The translations under genes were made by a program, and so were the position numbers. 35,507 nucleotides of DNA from Oscillospiraceae bacterium. GTDB lineage: Bacteria; Bacillota; Clostridia; Oscillospirales; Ruminococcaceae. Each line of letters starts with the position of its first letter. The first letter of the stretch is position 1. The notes under the pieces are model-generated. The model searched no databases. It saw nothing but the letters and a program-made list of their open reading frames with translations, and had not been told where the DNA came from. Positions 1-8,300 of the stretch are shown here, in pieces. The stretch covers positions 1 to 35,507 of the forward strand of contig JAGAKZ010000008.1 of NCBI GenBank assembly GCA_017848115.1, written 5' to 3'.

Positions 1-633
1 TATTACCTCCTTCTCGTGACTTTTCATAAATTCTTCAAGGTATCCTTTTTCTATGCATATACGATATGTTTCTATCGCTGCTTCTATACTGTTTTCATAC
101 AGTTTTCTCTGCTCATCAAACACACGGCAAAATCCTACATACTGTCCGGCTAATGTCGCATCTACTTTACTCAGTACTTTTATCTTTAATTCTATATCAG
201 AACTTCCACCGAAAAATTCTTCGCTAAATGATATCTCTTCTGGCTTTTCCTGTTCTCCTGTGTATATTACGTACAATTCAGGTTTTGGCAAATTCACTTT
301 TGAGGTGCTGTGTTCACTCTGCTGTGTGTCTATGAGATATCTGCGGTATGTTTCACTTATATAAAAAAGCATTCTCAGCGCCATATTCGGATTCCATGTG
401 CTTTGTGCTTCTATCAGTACAACATATCTGTCTTTTACTATAAATCCTAAGTCGTTGTAAATTGTATTTACTATCGCAGAATCAAGTGTCTGTACCTGTA
501 TGTCCTCCTCTTTTAAATCAGTTATCTCAGGATGAAATTCCTCATACAGTTGCTTTACATTTTCAATGTAGCTAAAAAATTTTACAAACACACTGTCTTT
601 CGATTTTCTTTTTATTGTTACATCGTTTGTCAT
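1..633 (-). CDS. Rpn/PDDEXK transposase-like nuclease, 3' end outside window
   Basis: The frame starts with ATG at 633, behind a good AAAGGAGC ribosome site, and stays open for 211 codons to the window edge, so the C-terminus is missing. The N-terminal region (MTNDVTIKRKSKDSVFVKFF) and the core around residues 60-95, with DLGFIVKDRYVVLIEAQST and then WNPNMALRMLFYISETYRR, match the Rpn / PD-(D/E)XK nuclease family transposase group. The E-A-Q in VVLIEAQS fits the (D/E)xQ variant of the nuclease motif, and an upstream Asp lies in the DLGF segment. Family members usually run to about 300 residues with a helical C-terminal tail. They are DNA endonucleases linked to RecA-independent recombination (known for E. 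coli RpnA). No inverted repeats or neighbouring transposition genes are visible. The family call is firm; any activity is inferred. Confidence 0.8.
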   Translation of the reverse strand, partial: MTNDVTIKRKSKDSVFVKFFSYIENVKQLYEEFHPEITDLKEEDIQVQTLDSAIVNTIYNDLGFIVKDRYVVLIEAQSTWNPNMALRMLFYISETYRRYLIDTQQSEHSTSKVNLPKPELYVIYTGEQEKPEEISFSEEFFGGSSDIELKIKVLSKVDATLAGQYVGFCRVFDEQRKLYENSIEAAIETYRICIEKGYLEEFMKSHEKEVI

Positions 634-692
634 ATTTCGTTGCTCCTTTTTTGTTTTCTTAATTATATTATATTTCATTAAAAATAAAAAAT

Positions 693-736
693 CAAGGGTA
701 TTTTACAGTTTTTCTCATACATATAAAATACCCTTG
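693..736 (-). terminator. Rho-independent terminator of the solute-binding lipoprotein gene
   Basis: A perfect 13-bp inverted repeat (CAAGGGTATTTTA at 693-705 and TAAAATACCCTTG at 724-736) is followed on the minus strand by a T-rich run. It lies 25 bp past the stop of the 761-4009 gene and separates it from the Rpn gene. Confidence 0.85.
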
Positions 737-760
737 TTTTATCAAATATTTAATTTATCA

Positions 761-3700
761 TTACTTCACTTCATCAAGATAAAGCTTAACTTTATTTTGA
801 ATACTTGCAGCAGTTTCGGCTGAAGTTGCTTCATCTTTGAAGAACAATTCAGCTTCTTCTTTGATAATATCCATAATAGAAACATCAAAATTACTATCAC
901 CTGTAACGGATTCAAGAATGCTCTTTACCTTTTCTACAGATTCATCGCTGATAACACCGATCTGTACCATTTCATTACCTACAGGGTAATTTGAATACAG
1001 ATTATTATTTGTATCCTGTGATTTCTTAACCATTTCATCTATAGTTGAAAGCTTAATCGGGAAACCGCCACCGAGAAAATCAGATTCTATAACGTAGTTC
1101 TGGTAATCGTCAAGGAGATATTCTCTTACAAATTTCCATGCTTCATCTTTGTTTTCAGATTTTTCAGAGATAGCGAAACTCTCACCATATCTTACTGTGA
1201 TACCGCTTCCCTTACCTGATGGCATACCCTTGAGTGTAACTTCTTCCTTGAACTTTGCAGATTCAAGAATATTAAATTCAGAAAATCCTGATATTGATGT
1301 AAATTCGAGAGCACACTCATCATTCCAGAAACGTTTTTCATAGTTGTTGTATGCATCTTCGTTTTCATCATCAAAAAGATCTACTTCTTCTTCAACACCG
1401 ATTTCTTTTATAAGTTCAAGTATAGTAATAAAATCTTCGTTGTCAAAATCGCACTTTGATTCTTTGAAATCAACATAGTCAGACATTGCTATACCTGCCA
1501 TAGCAGTAAGTAAATCTTCTCTGGGCACGTTTTCTACAACATTTCCGTCAAATGAATCAACAAATTCTTTGAACTCTGCAACAGTCCAATTACTTTCTTC
1601 ACCAACGATTGATGTTTTACCTAAAAGACCATCAAGTGTAAATGAAGGTATGATCTGACAAAGCTTTCCGTCATACGAACCTATCTCAAAAATGTTCTGG
1701 AGATAATCTTCTTTCTTGATATCAGCATCTTTTTCAATAAATGTATTGAGATCTGCAAACATTCCCTTCTTTGCATAAATATCCATATTTAGATTTGTAT
1801 TTGCAAGAACGATATCAGGAATATTTCCAGACACTATATCATTGTTGAACTGTTTTATACCCTTATTTTCATCATCTGCTGTATTGTGCTTTGCATAGTC
1901 ATAAACCTGTATTCTTGATGTATCGCTCGATTTGTTGAATTTTGTGATCTGAGTCGCTATATCATCACCTATTTCAAAACCGGCAGCAGTTATTACCTTC
2001 TTATTATTTATCTGTTCAAGCTTTGCTTCATCAGCTTTTGTGAGTATCAGAAGTGAAGGTTCAGAATCATAGTTCTTATAGTCATTTCCTATACAAGCAA
2101 TAGTATTTTCATCTATTATTGCAAGATTGCTGAATGATTCAGAAAAATCAGATTCAATCCAGTTGACGATTTCTTTTACCTTCTTGCTTTCAAAGTTATA
2201 ACCATAAAGTGAGATACCGTCATCAATGTATATACTGTTTTCACCTACACCGGAATAAACATTTGTCAAGCCTGTAAGATTTATTCCATCAATAACAATT
2301 GCTTCACCAAATTTTCCGTCTTCGGCATTTATCTTAGCAAAAACTGGTTTATCATCATTTGCACTGTCATAATATCTTGCATATATATCACCCTCGGCAG
2401 ATGTGATGATCTCTCTTATTTCATCAACAGCCTCATCAGTATTCTTTGCCTTAACATTTCCATCTTTATCAACAATGAAAAGACATGAACCGTTTTCAAA
2501 TGAATCATCTGTCACATGAAAATATACATTTCCTGATTTATCAACATTGATAAAATTTGAATAAGTCATTTCTGTTCCTACAAAATCCGGAACTTTATTG
2601 GAACTTATCTTATTGCCATCGGGATCAACAAGATTTATATACAATTCTACAGTTGCAAATGTTTCTTCAGAGTTAGTTGCAGCGTCCATCATATCATAAT
2701 TATATGCCATTTCCAGATAACATATATTACCTTCAGGTGTTATGCAGCAATCATTGACCTGACTCTCTGTTGCACCTTCAGCAAAGTTTTTGAGCGACAT
2801 ACTCTTTTCAACTGTACCATCTGCATTAAGAATCTGCAAAGTATAAAAACTTGTATCAGTTGACATAGCGTATAACATTATATCTTCACCATCAGCAATA
2901 ATGTCAAAATTTTGCGACTTTAATGCTGATGGAGTATCACTGGATAAACGATTGTAAATAACTTCAGAACTGCTGTCTTTAAGATTGTAAGAATATATTG
3001 CATCTGAATCGCTATATATAATGTGTTCTGCATCACTGCCTATATACGCTTTATGAGTGTCAGCAATCTCATAACGTCCTAATATTTCACCGGTTGAAAC
3101 GTCAACTTCATTTATATAACAACATGTTGATGTTTCATCAAGACCGCACATAATAAGATTACCATTATGGTTCATAAACATATTTGTAAGACTGCTTATT
3201 TCTCCGACATCGATCTCCATAACAACATCAAAGTTCTTATCAAGCTTATTCACCTTAAGGTCCTTATAAGTAAGATTTCCTGTCTGCATTGCTGATATAT
3301 CGATGTTATAACTTATTGTATATAAGAAACCTTTATCATCAGACAGCAACAATTCACACTGTCCGAATCCTGAAATTCCTACCTTCTTTGTGATTTCTTC
3401 TCTTTTTATTTCTTTACCTGATGGATCATATACGCCGATTTCTGCTTTTATAGCCATTCCGACAGATTTAAGAATGAGAACATACAGATTACCTTCATCA
3501 TCTATGGTCATACCATAAGGCATTTCCATAATATTATCGCATATCTGTATCTCCGTTTCACACTTTTTACTTTCAGAATCATGTACATAAACAAACGTTC
3601 CTGTTTTCTCATCGAGGTTAGCTGTGATTATCTTTCCCTTAACACTCTGTGCTATATATGGAATTCCTTTTTTGCTGAGATCAAACTTTTCTACACTCTT

Positions 3701-4009
3701 GTTCTTGGCGTCAAGACTATAAAATTCTACTGCTCCCGCTTCAGAAAAAGATACACCATATGAGTACATTTTTCCATTTACAGCCTGCAAAGAAATAAGA
3801 TTGCTTACTCCCTCAGGCATACCCTTATCTTCAGAAGTATAGTAATTAACTATCTTCTTAGTTTTACCTGCATCTACAGAAGAAGAGGCACTGTTTTTCC
3901 CGCTCTCGTTTTTCTTGTTACATCCCGTTACCATTGTTGCCGTTCCGATGATCATAGCTGTTGCAATAACCATGGAAAGTACTTTCTTTAGCATTCTTAG
4001 TTTTTTCAT
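761..4009 (-). CDS. Giant extracellular solute-binding lipoprotein with N-terminal propeller-like region
   Basis: This 1082-residue protein begins with a lipoprotein signal peptide: MKKLRMLKKV, a hydrophobic stretch, then VTGC with the lipidated Cys at residue 30. Residues about 50-660 contain many short repeats of the type 'DxxGNxYx' (DDEGNLYVLI, DKSGNVYFHV, SAEGDIYARY), which suggests a beta-propeller or other repeated beta-sheet sensor domain. From about residue 670 the sequence is a family-1 type periplasmic-binding domain: FNNDIVSGNIPDIVLANTN, FADLNTFIEKD and, near the end, EAWKFVREYLL. Ordinary sugar-binding lipoproteins are about 420-450 residues, so this is roughly two and a half times the usual size. 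No permease or ATPase genes adjoin it, so it may act as a surface sensor or partner of a transporter encoded elsewhere. It lies 58 bp after an SDR gene on the same strand and probably shares that transcript. The start has an AAAGGA site upstream. Confidence 0.8.
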   Translation of the reverse strand: MKKLRMLKKVLSMVIATAMIIGTATMVTGCNKKNESGKNSASSSVDAGKTKKIVNYYTSEDKGMPEGVSNLISLQAVNGKMYSYGVSFSEAGAVEFYSLDAKNKSVEKFDLSKKGIPYIAQSVKGKIITANLDEKTGTFVYVHDSESKKCETEIQICDNIMEMPYGMTIDDEGNLYVLILKSVGMAIKAEIGVYDPSGKEIKREEITKKVGISGFGQCELLLSDDKGFLYTISYNIDISAMQTGNLTYKDLKVNKLDKNFDVVMEIDVGEISSLTNMFMNHNGNLIMCGLDETSTCCYINEVDVSTGEILGRYEIADTHKAYIGSDAEHIIYSDSDAIYSYNLKDSSSEVIYNRLSSDTPSALKSQNFDIIADGEDIMLYAMSTDTSFYTLQILNADGTVEKSMSLKNFAEGATESQVNDCCITPEGNICYLEMAYNYDMMDAATNSEETFATVELYINLVDPDGNKISSNKVPDFVGTEMTYSNFINVDKSGNVYFHVTDDSFENGSCLFIVDKDGNVKAKNTDEAVDEIREIITSAEGDIYARYYDSANDDKPVFAKINAEDGKFGEAIVIDGINLTGLTNVYSGVGENSIYIDDGISLYGYNFESKKVKEIVNWIESDFSESFSNLAIIDENTIACIGNDYKNYDSEPSLLILTKADEAKLEQINNKKVITAAGFEIGDDIATQITKFNKSSDTSRIQVYDYAKHNTADDENKGIKQFNNDIVSGNIPDIVLANTNLNMDIYAKKGMFADLNTFIEKDADIKKEDYLQNIFEIGSYDGKLCQIIPSFTLDGLLGKTSIVGEESNWTVAEFKEFVDSFDGNVVENVPREDLLTAMAGIAMSDYVDFKESKCDFDNEDFITILELIKEIGVEEEVDLFDDENEDAYNNYEKRFWNDECALEFTSISGFSEFNILESAKFKEEVTLKGMPSGKGSGITVRYGESFAISEKSENKDEAWKFVREYLLDDYQNYVIESDFLGGGFPIKLSTIDEMVKKSQDTNNNLYSNYPVGNEMVQIGVISDESVEKVKSILESVTGDSNFDVSIMDIIKEEAELFFKDEATSAETAASIQNKVKLYLDEVK

Positions 4010-4067
4010 AAATATTTCCTTTCAAATTTATATATATATTAATTCCGGTTTATCCGGATATTAACCA

Positions 4068-4823
4068 TTATAAAGGTTTCTTGTTTTTCTGTATTTTATA
4101 AACCATACCTGACTTTATATCAGCTGGTATAAATGATGACCCCAAAAGAACAAGTTTCATTTTAAGTGTGGGAATGATATAAAATCTTCCCTTTAACATT
4201 TCATCTATCGCATATTTTGCAACGCTTACACTGTCTGCCGGTTTGAAACTGTTTGTTACGCCTGCTCTTATATTGAACTGCGTAGCAACAGGTCCTGGGC
4301 AAAGAACGCTTATCCTTACCTTGCTTTTAGAATTTTTTATCTCACGTCTTAAAGCCTGCGAAAGATTTAAAACATAATTTTTAGAAGCATAATACGCTGC
4401 CATAAGCGGACCCGGATAAAATGCGGCTGATGAAGCAACATTCAATATCATTCCATAGTTTCTCTTTTTAAAATCCTTATAAAAAAGTTTTGTCAGAACA
4501 TGAAGTGAAGTAACATTTACATTTATAAGTTCCACTTCTTTTTCAAGAGAAGTTTTTTCAAACTCACCGACAGCACCAAGTCCGGCATTGTTGACAAGAA
4601 GATCAATATTCATATGTTTACAGCAGTTATATAGTTTTACTGCATTTTCAGAACATGACAAATCAGCAACGATTACTTTTACTCTTGTAGACAGTGAAGA
4701 CTTAAGTTCAAGAAGTTTCTGTCTGTCACGTGCGGTGATTATGAGATCATATCCAAGTTCGCTGAGATAAACCGCCATATCTCTGCCTATCCCGGTACTT
4801 GCACCTGTTATCAATGCCGTCAT
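4068..4823 (-). CDS. Short-chain dehydrogenase/reductase (SDR)
   Basis: This 251-residue protein is a classical SDR with a Rossmann fold. The cofactor-binding motif TGASTGIG is at residues 6-13, NNAG near residue 90, and the catalytic Ser-Tyr-Lys set in NVASSAAFY followed by YYASK, with PGPV after it. An Arg shortly after the second strand (TARDRQKL) suggests an NADP(H) preference. The C-terminal tail is basic (KIQKNKKPL), as in the family often annotated as 'SDR family NAD(P)-dependent oxidoreductase' or DltE-like. The substrate cannot be read from the sequence. ATG is preceded by GAGAGG. It is the first gene after a good promoter and is followed by the solute-binding lipoprotein gene. Confidence 0.88.
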   Translation of the reverse strand: MTALITGASTGIGRDMAVYLSELGYDLIITARDRQKLLELKSSLSTRVKVIVADLSCSENAVKLYNCCKHMNIDLLVNNAGLGAVGEFEKTSLEKEVELINVNVTSLHVLTKLFYKDFKKRNYGMILNVASSAAFYPGPLMAAYYASKNYVLNLSQALRREIKNSKSKVRISVLCPGPVATQFNIRAGVTNSFKPADSVSVAKYAIDEMLKGRFYIIPTLKMKLVLLGSSFIPADIKSGMVYKIQKNKKPL

Positions 4824-4858
4824 TTTAATACCCTCTCATACATATATTTATAAAAATA

Positions 4859-4887
4859 ATTATACCATAATACGTAAATCCTTGCAA
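4859..4887 (-). promoter_or_regulatory. Sigma-A-type promoter for the SDR / lipoprotein genes
   Basis: Reading the minus strand, TTGCAA (4882-4887) is separated by 17 bp from TATAAT (4859-4864), 36 bp before the SDR start codon. The -10 box and the spacing are consensus. Confidence 0.65.
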
Positions 4888-5011
4888 GTTTCACTTCATG
4901 AGATTTATTTATATTTTTATAAAATATTTTCCTCTTAAAGAAAGTTATGTCTGTTTTTTAGATATATCCAATAGGTATATTTAAATATTTTCACTAAATT
5001 TCTTTTAAGCC

Positions 5012-5041
5012 TTTACAACGCTTTATGCTATATGCTATAAT
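5012..5041 (+). promoter_or_regulatory. Promoter of the hydrogenase-like sensory operon
   Basis: TTTACA (5012-5017), an 18-bp spacer and TATAAT (5036-5041) lie about 50 bp before the first gene of the six-gene operon. The start codon at 5091 has a CGGAGGA ribosome site. Confidence 0.65.
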
Positions 5042-5090
5042 TAAATAAATATATAAATTTTTTTTACAACTTTTATCGGAGGATATATTT

Positions 5091-5441
5091 ATGACAGTTA
5101 ATGATATTAAAGAACTTCTTGATGCAAAAGTACTTTGTTGCGAAGAATTTCTATCAAACGAAGTACACACTGCTTGTGGCTCTGATATGATGAGTGACGT
5201 TCTTGCCTTTGTCAAGGACCAGTCTGTTCTCATAACAGGTCTTTGCAATCCGCAGGTAATACGTACAGCAGAAATGATGGATATAACATGTATAGTATTT
5301 GTACGAGGAAAAGTTCCGGATGAAATGACACTGCAACTTGCCAAAGAAAGAAATATGCCTGTTCTTTCAACAGCACGTAAAATGTTTGAAGCCTGCGGAA
5401 TATTATATACAAACGGACTAAGCGGAGGTAAAGAGAATTGA
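5091..5441 (+). CDS. DRTGG-domain protein (first copy)
   Basis: This 116-residue single-domain protein has the DRTGG fold pattern: MTVNDIKELLDAKVL, then SDMMSDVLAF, VLITGLCNPQVIRTAEMM and a central IVFVRGKVPDEM. DRTGG domains often occur next to CBS or AAA modules and are thought to be ligand-sensing or interaction domains; their ligand is not established. It heads an operon of sensory genes and overlaps the next gene by 4 bp (TTGA). A second, diverged copy (7232-7567) lies later in the same operon. Free-standing DRTGG proteins recur next to [FeFe]-hydrogenase-like genes in Clostridia, which supports a role in redox signalling. That role is inferred. Confidence 0.8.
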   Translation: MTVNDIKELLDAKVLCCEEFLSNEVHTACGSDMMSDVLAFVKDQSVLITGLCNPQVIRTAEMMDITCIVFVRGKVPDEMTLQLAKERNMPVLSTARKMFEACGILYTNGLSGGKEN

Positions 5442-5860
5442 ATGAAGCTATAAAACTTGAATATACAATAAGTGATGATGACTTTACAAGAGCCGGCGAA
5501 GCCTCAGGTGACCTTAAGGATAAACTAAAAAAAATGGGTGTTGACCCGGCGGTAATAAGAAAAGTTGTTATCGCTATGTATGAAGGCGAAATAAATATGG
5601 TCATACACGCAAACGGCGGAAAAATAACAGTCACCATAACAACAGACGAAATAATTATGGAACTTGCAGACAAGGGACCGGGTATTCCTGATGTAAAACT
5701 TGCCATGCAGGAAGGTTTTTCAACTGCTCCTGACAATATACGTTCTCTTGGTTTCGGTGCAGGAATGGGTTTGCCAAATATGAAAAAATATTCTGACGAA
5801 ATGACAGTTGAAACACAGCAAGGCGTAGGTACGACCGTAACAATGAAAGTAAAACTTTGA
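5438..5860 (+). CDS. Anti-sigma-regulatory-factor-like ATPase (HATPase_c_2), first copy
   Basis: This 140-residue protein is an RsbW/SpoIIAB-like GHKL ATPase domain. The N-box is in YEGEINMVIHANGG, the G1 box in ELADKGPGIPD, the G2 box in GFGAGMGLPNMKK, and a final GVGTTVTM strand closes the fold. There is no transmembrane or phospho-histidine domain, so it is a protein serine kinase type, not a sensor kinase. The start is TTG, which overlaps the previous TGA as TTGA; GGAGG lies 9 nt upstream. It is paralogous to the last gene of the operon (8301-8732): both share the HANGG, GPGIPD and GT motifs in the same order. Likely job: switching a partner protein on or off in response to the neighbouring Fe-S sensor. 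The target is not visible here. Confidence 0.85.
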   Translation: MNEAIKLEYTISDDDFTRAGEASGDLKDKLKKMGVDPAVIRKVVIAMYEGEINMVIHANGGKITVTITTDEIIMELADKGPGIPDVKLAMQEGFSTAPDNIRSLGFGAGMGLPNMKKYSDEMTVETQQGVGTTVTMKVKL

Positions 5861-5888
5861 TTTTCTGATTTTAAAAAATCAAAAAACA

Positions 5889-5911
5889 GATAACATATTA
5901 TAGATGTTATC
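5889..5911 (+). other. Inverted repeat before the hydrogenase-like gene
   Basis: A perfect 8-bp inverted repeat, GATAACAT and ATGTTATC with a 7-bp loop, sits in the largest gap within the operon (62 bp). It ends just before the AAAGGA ribosome site of the 5923 gene. It could be an RNA hairpin or a dimeric operator; no T-run follows, so it is not a normal terminator. Confidence 0.4.
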
Positions 5912-5922
5912 AGAAAGGAAAT

Positions 5923-7203
5923 ATGATGGGTGCTGAATTTTATCACTCTGTCCACCTTGATGTAGAACTATGCAAAGGCTGTATAAACTGCATAAAGCGA
6001 TGTCCTACACAAGCGATACGTGTACAGCATGGAAAAGCAAAAATAATAAAAGAATACTGTATAGACTGTGGTGAATGCATACGCATATGTCCGCATCATG
6101 CAAAATCAGCCACATATGATTCTATAGACATACTAAAAAAATATGAATATACTGTTGCACTGCCAGCTCCTTCTCTATACGCACAGTTTAACAATCTTGA
6201 TGATATTGATATAGTACTCAGTGCTCTGAAATCTTTTGGATTTGATGATACATATGAAGTAAGCGCTGCAGCAGAAATGGTTTCTGAAATGTCAAGAAAC
6301 TATATAAAAAAACATCGTGAAGACGCTCCGTTTATCAGCACTGCCTGTCCTACAGTAGTACGACTCATACGTGTACGTTTTCCTAATCTCCTCGATCACC
6401 TTCTTCCGTTTGCCGCTCCTGTGGAACTTGCCGCACAGATAGCTGTAAAAAACGCAATGGAGAAAAGCGGACTTCCACGAGAAAAGATAGGAATTATATT
6501 TATATCGCCATGTCCTGCAAAAGTAACTGCCTGCAAAGACCCTATAGGCAACACTTACTCGGAAGTTGACGGAGTGATCGCAATAAAAGACATTTATCCG
6601 CTTCTTCTTCCGCATATGAAATCTGTTGCATCAGATCCTGAAAAATGTTCTGTTTCGGGCAGAATAGGTGTAGGCTGGGGTAATAGTGGCGGTGAATCCG
6701 CTGGATTGCTTACTGATAATTACCTTGCCGCAGACGGAATAGAAAATGTAATACGTGTACTCGAAGATCTCGAAGATCAGAAGTTCGGTGATCTTGAGTT
6801 TATTGAACTCGGTGCGTGCAATGGTGGTTGTGTAGGCGGTGTTTTATGCGTCGAAAATCCATATGTAGCACAGTCAAAATTAAAAAAGCTCTGCAAATAT
6901 CTGCCTATTTCAAGAAACCATTTAGGTGATGAAGTACCTCAGGGCGCTCTTTTTGAAACAGAAATAGAGTACGAACCTGTCTACAAAATAGGAAAAAATC
7001 TTGCAGAGAGTCTTGCACTTATGGCAAGGATAGATGAACTGTGCAAAAAGTTTCCCGGACTTGACTGTGGTTCGTGCGGAGCACCTACCTGCCGTGCTCT
7101 TGCTGAAGATATTGCAAGAGGATTTGCTCGTGAAGGCGATTGTATACCGCTTCTCAAAGAATCTATACTCAGTCTTTCGGAAACCATATCACCAAATCAA
7201 TAA
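5923..7203 (+). CDS. [FeFe]-hydrogenase-like protein, putative sensory (HydS-type)
   Basis: This 426-residue iron-sulfur protein starts with two ferredoxin-type 4Fe-4S motifs (Cys17-20-23-27 and Cys46-49-52-56). The hydrogenase catalytic region follows, with the H-cluster signatures recognisable: STACP (Cys142), SPCPAK (Cys197) and ELGACNGGCVGG (Cys299, Cys303). All four H-cluster ligands are present. The proton-shuttle Cys of the usual TSCCP motif is Ala141, a change also described for characterised sensory-type HydS enzymes, which have low turnover. The C-terminus has a further CGSCGAPTC...C Fe-S domain (Cys382, 385, 390, 407) of the PF04060 type. It is cytoplasmic. Its place between two DRTGG and two anti-sigma-like ATPase genes argues for H2 or redox sensing, not bulk H2 production. 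The start may be the first or second of two tandem ATGs. Confidence 0.85.
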   Translation: MMGAEFYHSVHLDVELCKGCINCIKRCPTQAIRVQHGKAKIIKEYCIDCGECIRICPHHAKSATYDSIDILKKYEYTVALPAPSLYAQFNNLDDIDIVLSALKSFGFDDTYEVSAAAEMVSEMSRNYIKKHREDAPFISTACPTVVRLIRVRFPNLLDHLLPFAAPVELAAQIAVKNAMEKSGLPREKIGIIFISPCPAKVTACKDPIGNTYSEVDGVIAIKDIYPLLLPHMKSVASDPEKCSVSGRIGVGWGNSGGESAGLLTDNYLAADGIENVIRVLEDLEDQKFGDLEFIELGACNGGCVGGVLCVENPYVAQSKLKKLCKYLPISRNHLGDEVPQGALFETEIEYEPVYKIGKNLAESLALMARIDELCKKFPGLDCGSCGAPTCRALAEDIARGFAREGDCIPLLKESILSLSETISPNQ

Positions 7204-7231
7204 CTTCTTTATTTTTGGAGGATCTTTTATA

Positions 7232-7567
7232 ATGACTATTGCAGATATTGCAGAAAAACTTAATTTTAAAATAATAAATGAAGGCGAAATGAAAACACGT
7301 GAAGCAAAAAAAGTTTTCTGTTGTGACCTTCTCAGTCTTGCTATGAGTAAACTTCCTGCCGATGCAGCATGGGTAACGGTAATGGGCAACACAAATACCC
7401 TTGCAGTAGCATCTCTGGCTGATGCGGCCTGCATAATAACTGCCGAAAATGTCTGTCCTGACGAAAATACGGTCAATAAGGCAAAAGAGCAGAATATAAC
7501 TGTGCTGAAGTCAGAGTTTCCTGTATTTGAAACGGCACTTATGATAGACAAACTTATAAATGCCTGA
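7232..7567 (+). CDS. DRTGG-domain protein (second copy)
   Basis: ATG at 7232 follows a GGAGG site and gives 111 residues; a longer in-frame reading from 7034 overlaps the preceding gene and lacks a ribosome site. The sequence (MTIADIAEKLNFKIINEG, KKVFCCDLLSLAMSKL, VTVMGNTNTLAVASLAD, then AACIITAEN) aligns with the 5091 protein, with the same strand-helix order. It lies 28 bp after the hydrogenase-like gene and overlaps the PHP gene by 8 bp, so translation is probably coupled. Its ligand is unknown. Confidence 0.8.
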   Translation: MTIADIAEKLNFKIINEGEMKTREAKKVFCCDLLSLAMSKLPADAAWVTVMGNTNTLAVASLADAACIITAENVCPDENTVNKAKEQNITVLKSEFPVFETALMIDKLINA

Positions 7568-8279
7568 GATCTCATATGATTTTCATATCCACTCATGTCT
7601 GTCGCCCTGCGGAGATGATGATATGACTCCTGCCAATATCGCCGGTATGGCTTTTCTCAACAATCTTGATGTAATAGCCCTTACAGACCATAACACCTGT
7701 AAAAACTGTCCGGCAATCATGAAAAAGGCAGAAGAATACGGCGTAACAGTAATTCCGGGAATGGAACTTACAACAAGCGAAGAAATTCATGTGCTTTGTC
7801 TTTTCAGAAACATAGATGACGCACTAAGATTTGACAGCTTTGTTTATGAAAAACTTCCCGATATTAAAAACAAAGAAGAAATCTTCGGAAAACAACAGAT
7901 AATGAACGAAAACGATGAAGTGATCGGAAATATCGACAAACTTCTCATAAATGCCACACAGATAGGTTTTGATTATCTCCCTGATATTTTAAAGGATTTT
8001 AACGGAATAATGATACCGGCACATATAAATAAAAAATCAGACAGTCTGTTGTCGGTGTTCGGCTTTATACCACCCACCTCATCTTTCAGGTGTGCGGAAA
8101 TCAATAAAACAGCCGATATTGAAGAAGTGAAAAAAAATAATCCCTATATTGAAAACTGTAAAATAATAACTGATTCTGACGCACATTATCTTCAGGATAT
8201 CAGTGAAAAAATACATTGTATCGATGTAAAAGGGAAAACTATAGAAGATATTTTTGATTTCTTTACTGATACAGTATAA
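7560..8279 (+). CDS. PHP-domain metal-dependent phosphoesterase
   Basis: This 239-residue protein has all the PHP metal-binding motifs: DFHIHSCLSPCG at residues 7-18, LTDHNT near 41-46, GMELTTSEEIHVL near 67, a PAHI motif and SDAH near the end. PHP proteins of this TrpH-like type hydrolyse phosphoester bonds in small molecules or oligonucleotides using two or three metal ions; the substrate is not known here. It starts inside the end of the DRTGG gene. PHP genes recur in this hydrogenase-linked cluster in other Clostridia, which suggests a shared pathway, perhaps removal of a phosphorylated signal (inference). Confidence 0.85.
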   Translation: MPEISYDFHIHSCLSPCGDDDMTPANIAGMAFLNNLDVIALTDHNTCKNCPAIMKKAEEYGVTVIPGMELTTSEEIHVLCLFRNIDDALRFDSFVYEKLPDIKNKEEIFGKQQIMNENDEVIGNIDKLLINATQIGFDYLPDILKDFNGIMIPAHINKKSDSLLSVFGFIPPTSSFRCAEINKTADIEEVKKNNPYIENCKIITDSDAHYLQDISEKIHCIDVKGKTIEDIFDFFTDTV

Positions 8280-8300
8280 TTTAAGAAAGGAAAATGCCTG

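Noticed and set aside
53-364. Plus-strand frame of 103 codons
   Set aside because: It is antisense to a clear Rpn-family gene on the minus strand, lacks a ribosome site and has Cys/Ser-rich shadow composition.
5230-5955. Minus-strand frame of 241 codons opposite the sensory operon
   Set aside because: It overlaps two well-supported plus-strand genes with family motifs; its composition is that of a reverse-complement shadow.
7034-7231. Longer N-terminus for the second DRTGG gene
   Set aside because: It overlaps the Fe-S C-terminus of the preceding gene in another frame; GGAGG sits before ATG at 7232.
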